64,000 nt of DNA from positions 3,638 through 67,637 of the forward strand of contig DGTC01000025.1 of NCBI GenBank assembly GCA_002394205.1, read 5' to 3'. This document shows, piece by piece, positions 43,231 through 51,969 of this stretch; within the stretch, counting starts at the first letter, position 1, and every line of letters starts with the position of its first letter. The translations under genes were made by a program, and so were the position numbers. The notes beneath the pieces are model-generated. The model was given only the letters and a program-made list of their open reading frames with translations, did not search any database and was not told the origin of the DNA. The DNA comes from Lachnospira sp. UBA4346 (GTDB lineage: Bacteria > Bacillota > Clostridia > Lachnospirales > Lachnospiraceae).

Positions 43231-43340
43231 GCATCCAATTTTGTCTATATTATTTTCATAAATATTAAAACCAGTGTTTAAATTTGACATATTGAAACAT
43301 AAAATGCATCTTTTGACACCCGAATCTAAATGAAATAAAA

Positions 43341-43412
43341 ATCCAGATTATAATCCGGTTCTTTCTACATCAGACATAATATCTGATAAATCCCCTAAAT
43401 CATAATCTGGAT
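43341..43412 (-). terminator. Probable terminator of the ROK operon
   Basis: 11-bp perfect stem (43341-43351 with 43402-43412) with a 50-base loop, followed by TTTTTATTT on the minus strand. It lies after the interspersed repeat that follows the ROK gene. Confidence 0.5.
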
Positions 43413-43420
43413 CTTATATT

Positions 43421-43541
43421 ATATATACTCGAAAACCCGTACTTCGTGCTTTTTCGCTACTTCGTAGCTTTGTTTTCTCGTTAATGGCTTGATAAAAACA
43501 AATGCCACCTTTCGGTGTCGCTTGCTTTTTTCTGCGCTCAT
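43421..43541. repeat. Interspersed hairpin repeat, copy 1
   Basis: 121 bases nearly identical to copies at 53332-53431 and 53441-53560. It contains a series of small hairpins: GTACTTCGTGC, GCTACTTCGTAGC, TTTGTTTT pairing with AAAACAAA, and CACCTTTCGGTG, then a T-run and CTGCGCTCAT. It ends one base before the ROK stop codon. See the finding. Confidence 0.9.
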
Positions 43542-43542
43542 T

Positions 43543-44718
43543 TTATGACACTTCCTGGATAAATGCTCCTAAAAATGTCAGTGCTGCTCCTGCATCTGAT
43601 TCTTCTACACCACATTCTGCCAGATGAAAATACGCCGCATCTGTATCAAATGCATATTTCTTACGCAATATATCCCGAATCTTCTGTTCATATGGCTTTA
43701 AATACGGAGAGACAACACCGCCTATGACAATATTACAGTCATAAATTGTATACAAATTATTTACACCTGTCGTAAAATCATCGATATACTGTGCAAAATA
43801 GGAACTACGTTGTGAATCGTGCTGTTCTAATTCTTCAAAAAACTGCTCCAACGAGATACCTAATTCCGTTGAAAGACAACGTGCCGAAACATAAGCCTCA
43901 AAACACCCCTGTCTGCCACAAGTACACCGCTTTCCTTTGGGATAAATCGTCATATGTCCAAACTCTCCATAGCGGTTATGCTCACCCTGCATAATTTTTT
44001 CATTGGTAATATAAGAACCTCCAACGCCTTCGCCAAGCATCAAATATAATTGATTCAATTCTTCCTTTGCAGTTATAATCTTATCAAACTTTTCCGCATC
44101 AATGCTCTGTACATCGGTACATTTTCTGTGATGCCAAAACTCTGCATAAGAATGTGCCTTTGCATCATTCATAACAATACAATGATACGGAATACGTGCT
44201 GTAATTTTCTCTATTGAATAATTCTGCACATGCATCGTCGGTGCAGATACAATAATATTCTGCTGTGTGTCTAACACCCCCGGAATCGTTATTCCAACTC
44301 CCAGTATCGACGACGTTTTGATCCCATTTCTCATAACAACATCCGCAATCAAATCTGTCATTGTCTGTAAATATTTCTCATTATCACTAAAAGAAACACC
44401 TGACTGCACAGAACACAGAATCTCTCCCCGCAAATCCACCAATGCGACATGTATTCTATTTGCCAAAAGATTTACGGAAATCGCGCATTTCGCCTTCTTA
44501 CGAACTGTAATTGCCTGTGCTTTCCTACCTCCCGTTGATGCGAAATTCCCAACAAATTCAATAAGTCCATCTTCAGCTAACATCTTTAAATTCTGATTAA
44601 CTGTCGGCAATGACAAGCCTAAAATATCAGCAATTTCCTGTCTGGAAATCTTTCCTGCATAATGAATCAAACGAAATACACGATTCTTATTATATTTTTT
44701 TACATCTGTTGTTATCAT
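43543..44718 (-). CDS. ROK-family repressor (XylR-like)
   Basis: 391 residues. N-terminal HTH about 14-70 (ISRQEIADILGLSLPTVNQNLKMLAEDGLI), then a ROK sugar-binding/kinase-like domain with VGITIPGVLD, LGEGVGGSYITN, a zinc-type CTCGRQGCFEAYVS, and GGVVSPYL. ROK regulators of this kind repress pentose genes and are released by sugar. It lies 15 bases after the FSA/transaldolase gene, last in the sugar locus. A short inverted repeat (CTTAAT-TT-ATTAAG, 45403-45416) upstream of that gene could be its operator, low confidence. Confidence 0.9.
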   Translation of the reverse strand: MITTDVKKYNKNRVFRLIHYAGKISRQEIADILGLSLPTVNQNLKMLAEDGLIEFVGNFASTGGRKAQAITVRKKAKCAISVNLLANRIHVALVDLRGEILCSVQSGVSFSDNEKYLQTMTDLIADVVMRNGIKTSSILGVGITIPGVLDTQQNIIVSAPTMHVQNYSIEKITARIPYHCIVMNDAKAHSYAEFWHHRKCTDVQSIDAEKFDKIITAKEELNQLYLMLGEGVGGSYITNEKIMQGEHNRYGEFGHMTIYPKGKRCTCGRQGCFEAYVSARCLSTELGISLEQFFEELEQHDSQRSSYFAQYIDDFTTGVNNLYTIYDCNIVIGGVVSPYLKPYEQKIRDILRKKYAFDTDAAYFHLAECGVEESDAGAALTFLGAFIQEVS

Positions 44719-44733
44719 GTTCTATCCTATATC

Positions 44734-45387
44734 CTATTCTCCAAATACTGCCTTATAATCATTCTGGAACTTCACGATTCCGGCATCTGTCAATGGATGA
44801 TGTACCATCTGTTCAATAACTTTATATGGAACAGTTGCAATATCTGCACCTGCAATTGCGCAATCTGTAATATGAATCGGATTGCGGACACTCGCACAGA
44901 TAATCTCTGTATCTAAATCATAATTATCAAAAATCGCTACAATATCCTGAATTAACTGAATACCCGGCTGTGAAATATCATCCAATCTTCCAAGGAACGG
45001 TGATACATAAGCTGCACCTGCTCTTGCTGCCAACAATGCCTGATTTGCTGAGAAAATCAATGTCACATTCACTGCAATTCCTTCCTGCGAAAGTACATGT
45101 GTTGCCTTTAAACCTTCTACTGTCATTGGAATCTTAACAACCATGTTTGGATGAATCTTTGCAATTTCTCTGCCTTCTGCAATCATGCCCTCTGCATCTG
45201 TTGTGGTTGCCTTAACTTCCCCGCTGATTGGTCCGTCCACGATACTTGCGATTTCCTGAATAACTTCATTGAAATCTCTGCCTTCCTTTGCAATCAAAGA
45301 AGGATTCGTTGTAACTCCACAGATTACCCCCATATCATTTGCTTTCTTAATGTCTTCTACATTTGCTGTGTCAATAAAAAATTTCAT
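44734..45387 (-). CDS. Fructose-6-phosphate aldolase/transaldolase (TalC/FSA family)
   Basis: 217 residues, the short single-domain transaldolase type. Motifs: MKFFIDTANVEDIKKA, GVTTNPSLIAKEG, VKIPMTVEGLKA with the Schiff-base lysine, NVTLIFSANQALLAA, and YVSPFLGRLDD. In a pentose locus it most likely works as transaldolase in the pentose phosphate pathway; FSA activity cannot be excluded. ATG at 45387 with GGAGAAAAAG. Cotranscribed with the ROK gene. Confidence 0.9.
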   Translation of the reverse strand: MKFFIDTANVEDIKKANDMGVICGVTTNPSLIAKEGRDFNEVIQEIASIVDGPISGEVKATTTDAEGMIAEGREIAKIHPNMVVKIPMTVEGLKATHVLSQEGIAVNVTLIFSANQALLAARAGAAYVSPFLGRLDDISQPGIQLIQDIVAIFDNYDLDTEIICASVRNPIHITDCAIAGADIATVPYKVIEQMVHHPLTDAGIVKFQNDYKAVFGE

Positions 45388-45543
45388 AACTTTTTCTCCA
45401 ATCTTAATTTATTAAGAACCGTTCAAATGCATTTGTTTTGCTTTAAACAGTCACTTTCATTGTTCATAACAATCCCCTTATCTTACTGTGTCTTATGTAC
45501 AACTACTTCTTAATATGATACTACATTTTTGACATGTATGCCA

Positions 45544-47040
45544 CTATTCTTCATCATTCTGTGCAATTTCTGCAAATACATGTTTCAATGCCGGATATAA
45601 CTTTCGGAATTGTTGATATTTTTTCTCATAACGATTTGCAATTGTTCTGTCCGGACGAATGGTTTCGATAATCTTACGGGACTGATTTGATGCATCTTCT
45701 ACATTTTCAAATGCACCACATCCAACAGCTGCAAGCATCGCTGCGCCCAGTGCCGGACCTTCGTCCTGTTCTAATACGTCTACCTGAATATTTAAAACAT
45801 TTGCAATAATCTGCCGCCACAATGGGCTTTTTGCACCACCACCGCAAATGGTTGTCCGTTCAATTCGGATTCCCAATTCTCTGGCAACTTCCAAAGAATC
45901 ACGAATTGCAAAAGCAACGCCTTCTAAAACTGCCTGCGTCATATCCGTTCTTGTGGTATCCATCGTCATTCCGGTAAATGTACCTCTTGCAAATGCATCA
46001 TTGTGCGGCGAACGCTCTCCCATAAGATATGGCAGATAAAATACGGAATTTCTTCCTAGCATCTGTTCTGTAATCTTCTCCTGTTCCTTTGCATATGCAT
46101 GGTCCGGTATCTGAATGATGTCATCTAACCACCATTTGTTGCAGGAAGCTGCACTGAGCATGCATCCCATCAGATGATATCCTCCGTCCGCATGCGCAAA
46201 AGCATGCAGTGCATTGTGGTCATCCACGCAGAATTCTTTACTGGAAATGAAAATCGTTCCACTCGTTCCAAGAGAAATATTACATCTTCCTTCTCCGACT
46301 GTTCCTGTTCCGATTGCTGCCGCTGCGTTATCTCCTGCACCAGCAATGACTTTGACAGATTCTAACAACCCTAATTCATGTGCCGCCTTCTGCGTCAGAT
46401 TACCGACACATTCATAACTTTCAAAAACTTGTGCCAGACATTCTTTGCGAATTCCACAGATTGCTAACATTTCCTCTGACCATTTTCTTTTCTTGACATC
46501 AAATAGCAACATTCCGGATGCATCCGATACATCCGTGCAAAACACACCTGTCATGCGATATGCCAAATAATCTTTTGGCAGCATAATCTTGCAAATCCGC
46601 TTGAAATTCTCCGGTTCATTCTCTTTCATCCAAAGAATTTTAGGTGCTGTAAATCCTGCAAATGCAATATTTGCCGTGTATTCTGTCAATTTATTTCTGC
46701 CGACTACTTCGTTTAAATATTCACATTCTTTAATTGTTCTTCCATCGTTCCAAAGAATTGCCGGTCGAATTACACGATCCTGTTCATCTAACACGACAAG
46801 TCCATGCATCTGTCCGCCAAAGCTGATTCCATGAATCTCATTTGCATCATATCCTGATACAAGTTCCTGAATTCCTACAACGGTCGCCTCATACCAGTCC
46901 TCCGGATTCTGTTCCGACCACCCCTGTTTTGGAAAGAAAATAGGATACTCTTTGGAAACCGTACGAACAACCTTTCCTGCCTCATTCATCAACAATAATT
47001 TTACGGATGAAGTTCCTAAATCAACTCCTATATAATACAT
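45544..47040 (-). CDS. xylB: Xylulokinase
   Basis: 498 residues from ATG 47040 (AAGGGGAT upstream; the longer frame from 47094 is unlikely). FGGY kinase: YYIGVDLGTSSVKLLLM, the substrate segment GISFGGQMHGLV with ILWNDGRT, GAGDNAAAAIGTG, CGGGAKSPLWRQ and DEGPALGAAMLA. The MHG motif is typical of D-xylulose kinases. It phosphorylates D-xylulose to xylulose 5-phosphate. It follows the isomerase gene by 89 bases. Confidence 0.93.
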   Translation of the reverse strand: MYYIGVDLGTSSVKLLLMNEAGKVVRTVSKEYPIFFPKQGWSEQNPEDWYEATVVGIQELVSGYDANEIHGISFGGQMHGLVVLDEQDRVIRPAILWNDGRTIKECEYLNEVVGRNKLTEYTANIAFAGFTAPKILWMKENEPENFKRICKIMLPKDYLAYRMTGVFCTDVSDASGMLLFDVKKRKWSEEMLAICGIRKECLAQVFESYECVGNLTQKAAHELGLLESVKVIAGAGDNAAAAIGTGTVGEGRCNISLGTSGTIFISSKEFCVDDHNALHAFAHADGGYHLMGCMLSAASCNKWWLDDIIQIPDHAYAKEQEKITEQMLGRNSVFYLPYLMGERSPHNDAFARGTFTGMTMDTTRTDMTQAVLEGVAFAIRDSLEVARELGIRIERTTICGGGAKSPLWRQIIANVLNIQVDVLEQDEGPALGAAMLAAVGCGAFENVEDASNQSRKIIETIRPDRTIANRYEKKYQQFRKLYPALKHVFAEIAQNDEE

Positions 47041-47129
47041 TGTACATCCCCTTCTTGCGTTTGATTGTAGTTGACATACCATTTGCACAACCACAAAACG
47101 AATTATTTGTCATACTTTTAACATTCTAA

Positions 47130-48599
47130 TTAGCAAAATGGATTTTCTGTCGGATATAACATATTCTTTGGCTGATTAAATGCAATATCTTCCACTCCTA
47201 AATAACGGAATACATCAAATAACGCCTTGCCAAAATGTCCAAATGCGACTGCACCATGATGTGGATAATTCTTCTCAATCAATACATGACGATAAAATCT
47301 TCCCATCTCCGGAATTGCAAATATACCAATTGCACCAAACGAACGTGTCGCAACCGGAAGCACTTCTCCCTGCGCAATATAAGCACGTAATTTCGCATCT
47401 GCTGTTGACTGCAAACGGAAGAAAGTAATATCTCCCGGTACAATATCTCCCTCTAATGTTCCATTTGTTACTTCTTCCGGAAGGGAACGTGCCATAATCA
47501 TCTGATTCTTCATCTCACAGAACGACAGCTTCGAAGATGCCGTATTTCCACAGTGGAATCCCATAAATGTATCTTTTATTGTGTAATCATATTTTCCTGC
47601 AATATCTTCAGCATATAAATCCTGTGGTACAGAATTATTGATATCAAGCAATGTAACCGTATCTTCGCTGACAACTGTTCCGATATATTCACTTAATGCA
47701 CCATAAATATCAACTTCGCAAGATACTGGAATTCCCTTCGCTGTTAATCTGGAATTCACATAACATGGTACAAAACCAAACTGTGTCTGGAATGCAGGCC
47801 AGCATTTTCCTGCGATTGCAACATATTCTCTAGAACCTTTGTGTGCTTCTACCCAATCAAGCAGTGTCAATTCATACTGTGCAAGTTTTTCTAGGATTTC
47901 CGGCTTCTTATTGCCTGCACCCAATTCTTCTTCCATTTCCCTGACAACATCTGCAATTCGTGCATCCCCTGCATGCTTATTGAAACTTTCAAACAAATCC
48001 AACTCTGAATTTTCTTCAATTTCAACATTCAAATTATATAATTGCTGAATTGGTGCATTACAAGCAATGAAATCCTGTGGTCTTGGGCCAAATGAAATAA
48101 TCTTTAAATTATTTAATGCAATGATTGTCTTTGCAACCGGTACAAACTCATGAATCATATCCGCACATTCATCTGCTGTTCCAACCGGATATTCCGGAAT
48201 ATACGCACGAACTCCACGCAATTTTAAGTTATAGCTTGCATTTAACATCCCACAATATGCATCTCCACGTCCCTGTACAAGGTCATTTCCCGTCTCTTCT
48301 GCTGCTGCCACAAACATTACCGGACCGTTGAAATATTTTGCAAGTAATGTTTCACTGGATTCCGGTCCGAAATTGCCAAGATAAATAACCAATGCATTAC
48401 ATCCTGCTGCTTCTACATCTGCGAGTGCCTGCTTCATATGTAATTCATTTTCAATACAGACAGGACATTCATAAATCTGTCCATACTGTCTCTGGTAGCT
48501 CTCAGCTACTCTGTGTCTTCTTGTCTCTGAAAGTGTCATTGGAAAACAATCCCTGCTTACAGATACAATTCCTAACTTTAACTCTGGTATATTATTCAT
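47130..48599 (-). CDS. L-fucose/L-arabinose isomerase-fold protein, likely alternative xylose isomerase (XylA-II type)
   Basis: 489 residues from ATG 48599 (TTGGAGG upstream). The fold is that of FucI/AraA: LGIVSVSRDCFPMTLSETRR, ALVIYLGNFGPESSE, an Asp/Glu metal region VSCEVDIYGALSEY, and a late His (HYGAVAFGHF-like HHGAVAFGHFGK). In clostridia a FucI-like protein encoded next to xylB and controlled by a ROK regulator has been assigned as a non-orthologous xylose isomerase (C. acetobutylicum CAC2610 group, from memory). The same arrangement here supports that function; L-fucose or D-arabinose isomerase is the alternative. No transporter is adjacent. Confidence 0.8.
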   Translation of the reverse strand: MNNIPELKLGIVSVSRDCFPMTLSETRRHRVAESYQRQYGQIYECPVCIENELHMKQALADVEAAGCNALVIYLGNFGPESSETLLAKYFNGPVMFVAAAEETGNDLVQGRGDAYCGMLNASYNLKLRGVRAYIPEYPVGTADECADMIHEFVPVAKTIIALNNLKIISFGPRPQDFIACNAPIQQLYNLNVEIEENSELDLFESFNKHAGDARIADVVREMEEELGAGNKKPEILEKLAQYELTLLDWVEAHKGSREYVAIAGKCWPAFQTQFGFVPCYVNSRLTAKGIPVSCEVDIYGALSEYIGTVVSEDTVTLLDINNSVPQDLYAEDIAGKYDYTIKDTFMGFHCGNTASSKLSFCEMKNQMIMARSLPEEVTNGTLEGDIVPGDITFFRLQSTADAKLRAYIAQGEVLPVATRSFGAIGIFAIPEMGRFYRHVLIEKNYPHHGAVAFGHFGKALFDVFRYLGVEDIAFNQPKNMLYPTENPFC

Positions 48600-48644
48600 C
48601 TCAAACCTCCAATTGATTGTTATTATTTTCACATTAATTTGCTG

Positions 48645-49277
48645 TCAGACTGTAAGATTCTCGCCGACAAGTCCGTTATACGCACCGGCAATCTGTGCTT
48701 CTTTGTGTGCAATCAGCCATTTATTCGTTGCAGCAAGCAGTATATCTTCACTACATTTGCCATTTGTACAAATCTCATAATTCGTTCCCTTTGGCAAAAC
48801 AACGGCACACTGAAATCCTGCACCGTCAATGCCGCATGGTGCATAATGCAATGTGGTTGCATAGATTTCCACCGCTGTATTCTTTGGCACAAGAAATGCT
48901 TCTACTTTGGCAGTGTCATAAGTGTATGCAACTGTTCCCTCTACATCGGCTGCCTGTATGTCCTGTTCGCAGCCAAGCAACAGAATCATATCTGTACCTG
49001 CGATATTGATTTCTGAACTTCTATGATACTCCAATCCATTTAACTTCTGGTTATGTCCATTGCAGAAGCCTATCTGTATCGGCATCCCACCATAGACACT
49101 CTGTTCTAACATTCCATATTCTTTGCTGCGTTCTAATCTAACATCTGACGGAACATAAATTACATCCTCTGGCACGGGTGTATCCTGCAGTGCTTCTAAT
49201 AATGAATCAAATGTACAATCATTCAGTACACGCCCATATTTACGAAACGCTTCCTCTTCTACTGTATGAATCTTCAT
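48645..49277 (-). CDS. DUF4867 family protein
   Basis: 210 residues. Cupin-like pattern: GLEYHRSSEINIAGTDMILLLG with a His and Glu suited to metal binding, then EAFLVPKNTAVEIYATTLHYAPCG. DUF4867 proteins accompany FucI-like isomerase and xylB genes in clostridia and have no proven activity; sugar epimerase/mutarotase or lyase-like chemistry has the right fold. ATG 49277 follows GAGGAGCG. First gene of the sugar operon; the upstream 224 bases hold only the PAP2 terminator and AT-rich sequence. Confidence 0.75.
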   Translation of the reverse strand: MKIHTVEEEAFRKYGRVLNDCTFDSLLEALQDTPVPEDVIYVPSDVRLERSKEYGMLEQSVYGGMPIQIGFCNGHNQKLNGLEYHRSSEINIAGTDMILLLGCEQDIQAADVEGTVAYTYDTAKVEAFLVPKNTAVEIYATTLHYAPCGIDGAGFQCAVVLPKGTNYEICTNGKCSEDILLAATNKWLIAHKEAQIAGAYNGLVGENLTV

Positions 49278-49428
49278 AACGCTCCTCGATTCTTTCCAAT
49301 CTTTTATAAAATAGTTTTTTAAAAGTTATTTTTATCATAGCACAAGCGATACTTATTTTCAATCATAAGTTTGTGAATCACACTGCGTAATGTAGTGGGA
49401 TTTTACAAGGAAATTATTATTAATATAA

Positions 49429-49467
49429 AAGAATCGGAGTTACGTTGTTTGACATACTCCGATTCTT
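49429..49467 (-). terminator. Rho-independent terminator after the PAP2 gene
   Basis: 12-bp perfect stem (49429-49440 with 49456-49467) around GAATCGGAGT, T-rich on the minus strand, 35 bases after the PAP2 stop codon. Confidence 0.88.
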
Positions 49468-49501
49468 CTTATTTGATTATTTTGTTTTATTTTATTTCTG
49501 T

Positions 49502-50089
49502 TTATTTATTTGTCCGACGATATGGCTGTTCTTCTATAAATATGCGATGCATATTTTCAAACTTTTTGAACAACCATTTTGCAACAAAATATGCAAGAAC
49601 TCCATATAATGAACCAAGTACGAGACTAACGAGAACATCTGTCGGATAATGAACAGTCAGATATAATCTTGAAATTGCAATCAAGGCAGCCACAACAATG
49701 GCACAAATTCCTTCTCTTTTATACCACATAAAAATAGCAAGTGCTGCTGCAAATGAAGCTGATGTATGTCCTGAAGGAAATGACCAGTCATGAATTCCTG
49801 CAAAAATACCATACAACTGTGTCGCTTCTAATGTCGGATCGGCAACAAACGGACGTGTTCTGTGATATACATTCTTCATAATACCATTGCACATAATCAC
49901 AGAAAAAATCAACGCAATCACCATTGTCAAACCAACTTTTCGATAACGCTTCGGTAAAATAATTAATGATGCAAGTGCAAGTGCTATCCAGAGAATTCCT
50001 GCATCTCCCATACATGTAAACGCATACATAATCGGATCTGTAATCGGATTATGCAATGAACCAAACCAATGTAAAATCTGTAATTCCAT
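49502..50089 (-). CDS. PAP2-family membrane phosphatase
   Basis: 195 residues, about six spans. The three PAP2 motifs are complete: KNVYHRTRPF (motif 1), WSFPSGHTSASFA (motif 2) and SRLYLTVHYPTDVL (motif 3, catalytic His). Likely dephosphorylates undecaprenyl pyrophosphate (BcrC-like) or another lipid pyrophosphate on the outer membrane face. ATG 50089 with AAAGGAAAG. It follows the SGNH gene by 19 bases in the hom-rnhA-DUF523-SGNH-PAP2 unit. Confidence 0.9.
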   Translation of the reverse strand: MELQILHWFGSLHNPITDPIMYAFTCMGDAGILWIALALASLIILPKRYRKVGLTMVIALIFSVIMCNGIMKNVYHRTRPFVADPTLEATQLYGIFAGIHDWSFPSGHTSASFAAALAIFMWYKREGICAIVVAALIAISRLYLTVHYPTDVLVSLVLGSLYGVLAYFVAKWLFKKFENMHRIFIEEQPYRRTNK

Positions 50090-50108
50090 AACTTTCTTTC
50101 CTTTGTCT

Positions 50109-50840
50109 TTATTTTATTTCTTCATTAACTGTATTTTTAATATAGTTATAAACAACCTCATATGTTGCATTATCATAATGCACGCCATCAACGGTTACAT
50201 ATCCTTTTTTTGTTAAATATGCATTTGTATCAATAATATGTACTTCCGGAGATAACTCTGATGAAATGGTTTCATTAAAAGTATTTATTTTATCATTCTC
50301 AACACTATATCCATGTGCTGCTTCTTTTTCTTCATCTACAGGATTAACCAACATGTAGAAAATGTCACAATCTAATTTTTGTTCTAATTCTTTGATTTTT
50401 GACACATACTTATCTAAACTGTATCGAAAATCATTTACACCAAGACCAATAATAAGTGCTGTGTTTTTATCTTTCTTGCATGCCTTTTCAATCTGCTCCT
50501 GCTGTTCAACAAGATATTCGTAGCCAATTCCATTTTTAGCAATAAACGTATCTTCCGGCTGTGCATACGCCGACATTCCAACATATCTTGAATCTCCTAC
50601 AAATACATACTGATTATATTTATGTGTAGATGAAACTGCCGACTGGCTCTGTGTCACTTCTTCTTTATCTGCTGCCACTTGAACAGTCACGCTCTGCACC
50701 TGCTGTACTCTGTTATCGTCACTTCTATGGCGCAGCATTAAAGCAAAATATGCCATTTCCCCAACAATTGCGCATGCACCTATAATAATTAATAAAATCT
50801 GTAAGGTTCTAATTCCCGATTTTTTATTATTCTCACTCAT
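50109..50840 (-). CDS. Membrane-anchored SGNH/GDSL-type hydrolase
   Basis: 243 residues from ATG 50840 (GGAGAAG upstream). One membrane span at about 14-35, a Gln/Ser/Val-rich linker, then an SGNH domain: YVFVGDSRYVGMS (nucleophile Ser), IIGLGVNDFRYS (GxND), and VDGVHYDNATYEV (D-x-x-H). Likely extracellular esterase or O-acetyl transferase-like enzyme acting on wall polymers. It is placed next to PAP2, so an envelope role is plausible. Confidence 0.8.
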   Translation of the reverse strand: MSENNKKSGIRTLQILLIIIGACAIVGEMAYFALMLRHRSDDNRVQQVQSVTVQVAADKEEVTQSQSAVSSTHKYNQYVFVGDSRYVGMSAYAQPEDTFIAKNGIGYEYLVEQQEQIEKACKKDKNTALIIGLGVNDFRYSLDKYVSKIKELEQKLDCDIFYMLVNPVDEEKEAAHGYSVENDKINTFNETISSELSPEVHIIDTNAYLTKKGYVTVDGVHYDNATYEVVYNYIKNTVNEEIK

Positions 50841-50910
50841 AACTTCTCCATCTTTCAAGCATTTCCCATCAGTAAATTGAATGGTTATTTCTGTCCCTGC
50901 TTTTATTTGC

Positions 50911-51360
50911 TTATTTTAACAGCTCTTCAAAATCATTTTCTGTATAGACGGCAACCCCTTTGTTTTTTAAAAATGCAGCGGTCTTTCCATCTCCATCGAC
51001 TAATTTCTTTGAAAATGTCCCATCATACACTTGTCCGCTTCCACACGACGGACTTCTCGCCTTTAGAATTGCTATGGATGCGTGATACATCTGTGCAATC
51101 GCATATGCTTCTTGTGCTCCTCTGTTAAATGCCTCATCAACATCCTGCCCGGATGCCGCAATAACTTTTCCGTTGTATATTTCTGCTGGAACACGTGGCG
51201 TCGGCAATCCGCCTAACTGCTCCGGACAAATCGGAACAATCTGAAACTGTTCTAATAATTGCGGAATCTTTTGAGAAAATGTGTCAATCTGCTGACACGC
51301 TCCATCATAACGACAATGTATGCCTAATAAACAGGCACTCACAAGTATCACCGGCTTCAT
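50911..51360 (-). CDS. DUF523 family protein
   Basis: 149 residues. Conserved Cys and Gly motifs: VSACLLGIHCRYDG at the N-terminus, ICPEQLGGLPTPR, and ILKARSPSCGSGQVYDGTF. DUF523 proteins are widespread and of unknown function; the Cys pattern suggests metal or thiol chemistry. ATG overlaps the rnhA stop by four bases (ATGA), which indicates coupling. Confidence 0.92.
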   Translation of the reverse strand: MKPVILVSACLLGIHCRYDGACQQIDTFSQKIPQLLEQFQIVPICPEQLGGLPTPRVPAEIYNGKVIAASGQDVDEAFNRGAQEAYAIAQMYHASIAILKARSPSCGSGQVYDGTFSKKLVDGDGKTAAFLKNKGVAVYTENDFEELLK

Positions 51361-51950
51361 CCTATAATACCTACTGCTTCCTTTGCCAATCGGTCTGCCA
51401 TTTCATTTCCTTCCACGCCGGAATGACCTTTTACTTTGACAAAATGAATATCAATTTGTCCTTTAACCGACTGTATATAATCATAATATGCGATGGTTCC
51501 TTTTTTATTCCTTTTCCAGCCGCCTGTTGCCCACATTTCTATTCCAAGATAATCATAATAAATATGTATCTGCGGAATCCCCAATTCAATCGCTTTTTGA
51601 ATCGCAGCCATACTGCCTAGCACTTCTCCTGCTACATTTCGCATAGAAGCCATTTCTGCATCTGAACCGGAACCCTGTAAAACATAACGCTGACCTTCAT
51701 TTTCTAAAAATCCGCCATACCCGTAAACACCGTTCGTCTGGTTAAACGAGCCATCTACGAATGCATACGCCCTGATTGGTACTGTGTTCTGTACTGCACC
51801 TGTTCCAATATACTGTTCCGCTTCTTGCTTTGATGTAAAACTCTTATACTGTGCACCGGAATATCCATCTACTACAGCCTTACATTCTGCCCATGTATGA
51901 AATATTCCTGTCTGCTTTCCTTTTCTTACTGCGTAATACTTTGACGGCAT
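51357..51950 (-). CDS. rnhA: Ribonuclease H1 with N-terminal hybrid-binding domain
   Basis: 197 residues. N-terminal caulimovirus VI/HBD domain at about 1-50 (YYAVRKGKQTGIFHTWAECKAVVDGY) binds RNA-DNA hybrids. The catalytic RNase H fold follows at about 63-195: AFVDGSFN (D), AEMASMRNVAGEVLGSM (E), IHIYYDYLGIEMW (D), KVKGHSGVEGNEMADRLA (H, D). Cleaves RNA in RNA-DNA hybrids. ATG 51950 with GGAG. Nineteen bases after hom, overlapping DUF523. Confidence 0.94.
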   Translation of the reverse strand: MPSKYYAVRKGKQTGIFHTWAECKAVVDGYSGAQYKSFTSKQEAEQYIGTGAVQNTVPIRAYAFVDGSFNQTNGVYGYGGFLENEGQRYVLQGSGSDAEMASMRNVAGEVLGSMAAIQKAIELGIPQIHIYYDYLGIEMWATGGWKRNKKGTIAYYDYIQSVKGQIDIHFVKVKGHSGVEGNEMADRLAKEAVGIIG

Positions 51951-51969
51951 ATTCTACTCCACTTCTGCA

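Larger units (their letters stand above)
43081..43420. other. Regulatory intergenic region between hisC and the ROK operon end
   Basis: Holds the hisC promoter and palindrome and the terminator of the ROK operon; no gene is visible. The stretch 43231-43340 is AT-rich with nothing recognisable. Confidence 0.5.
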
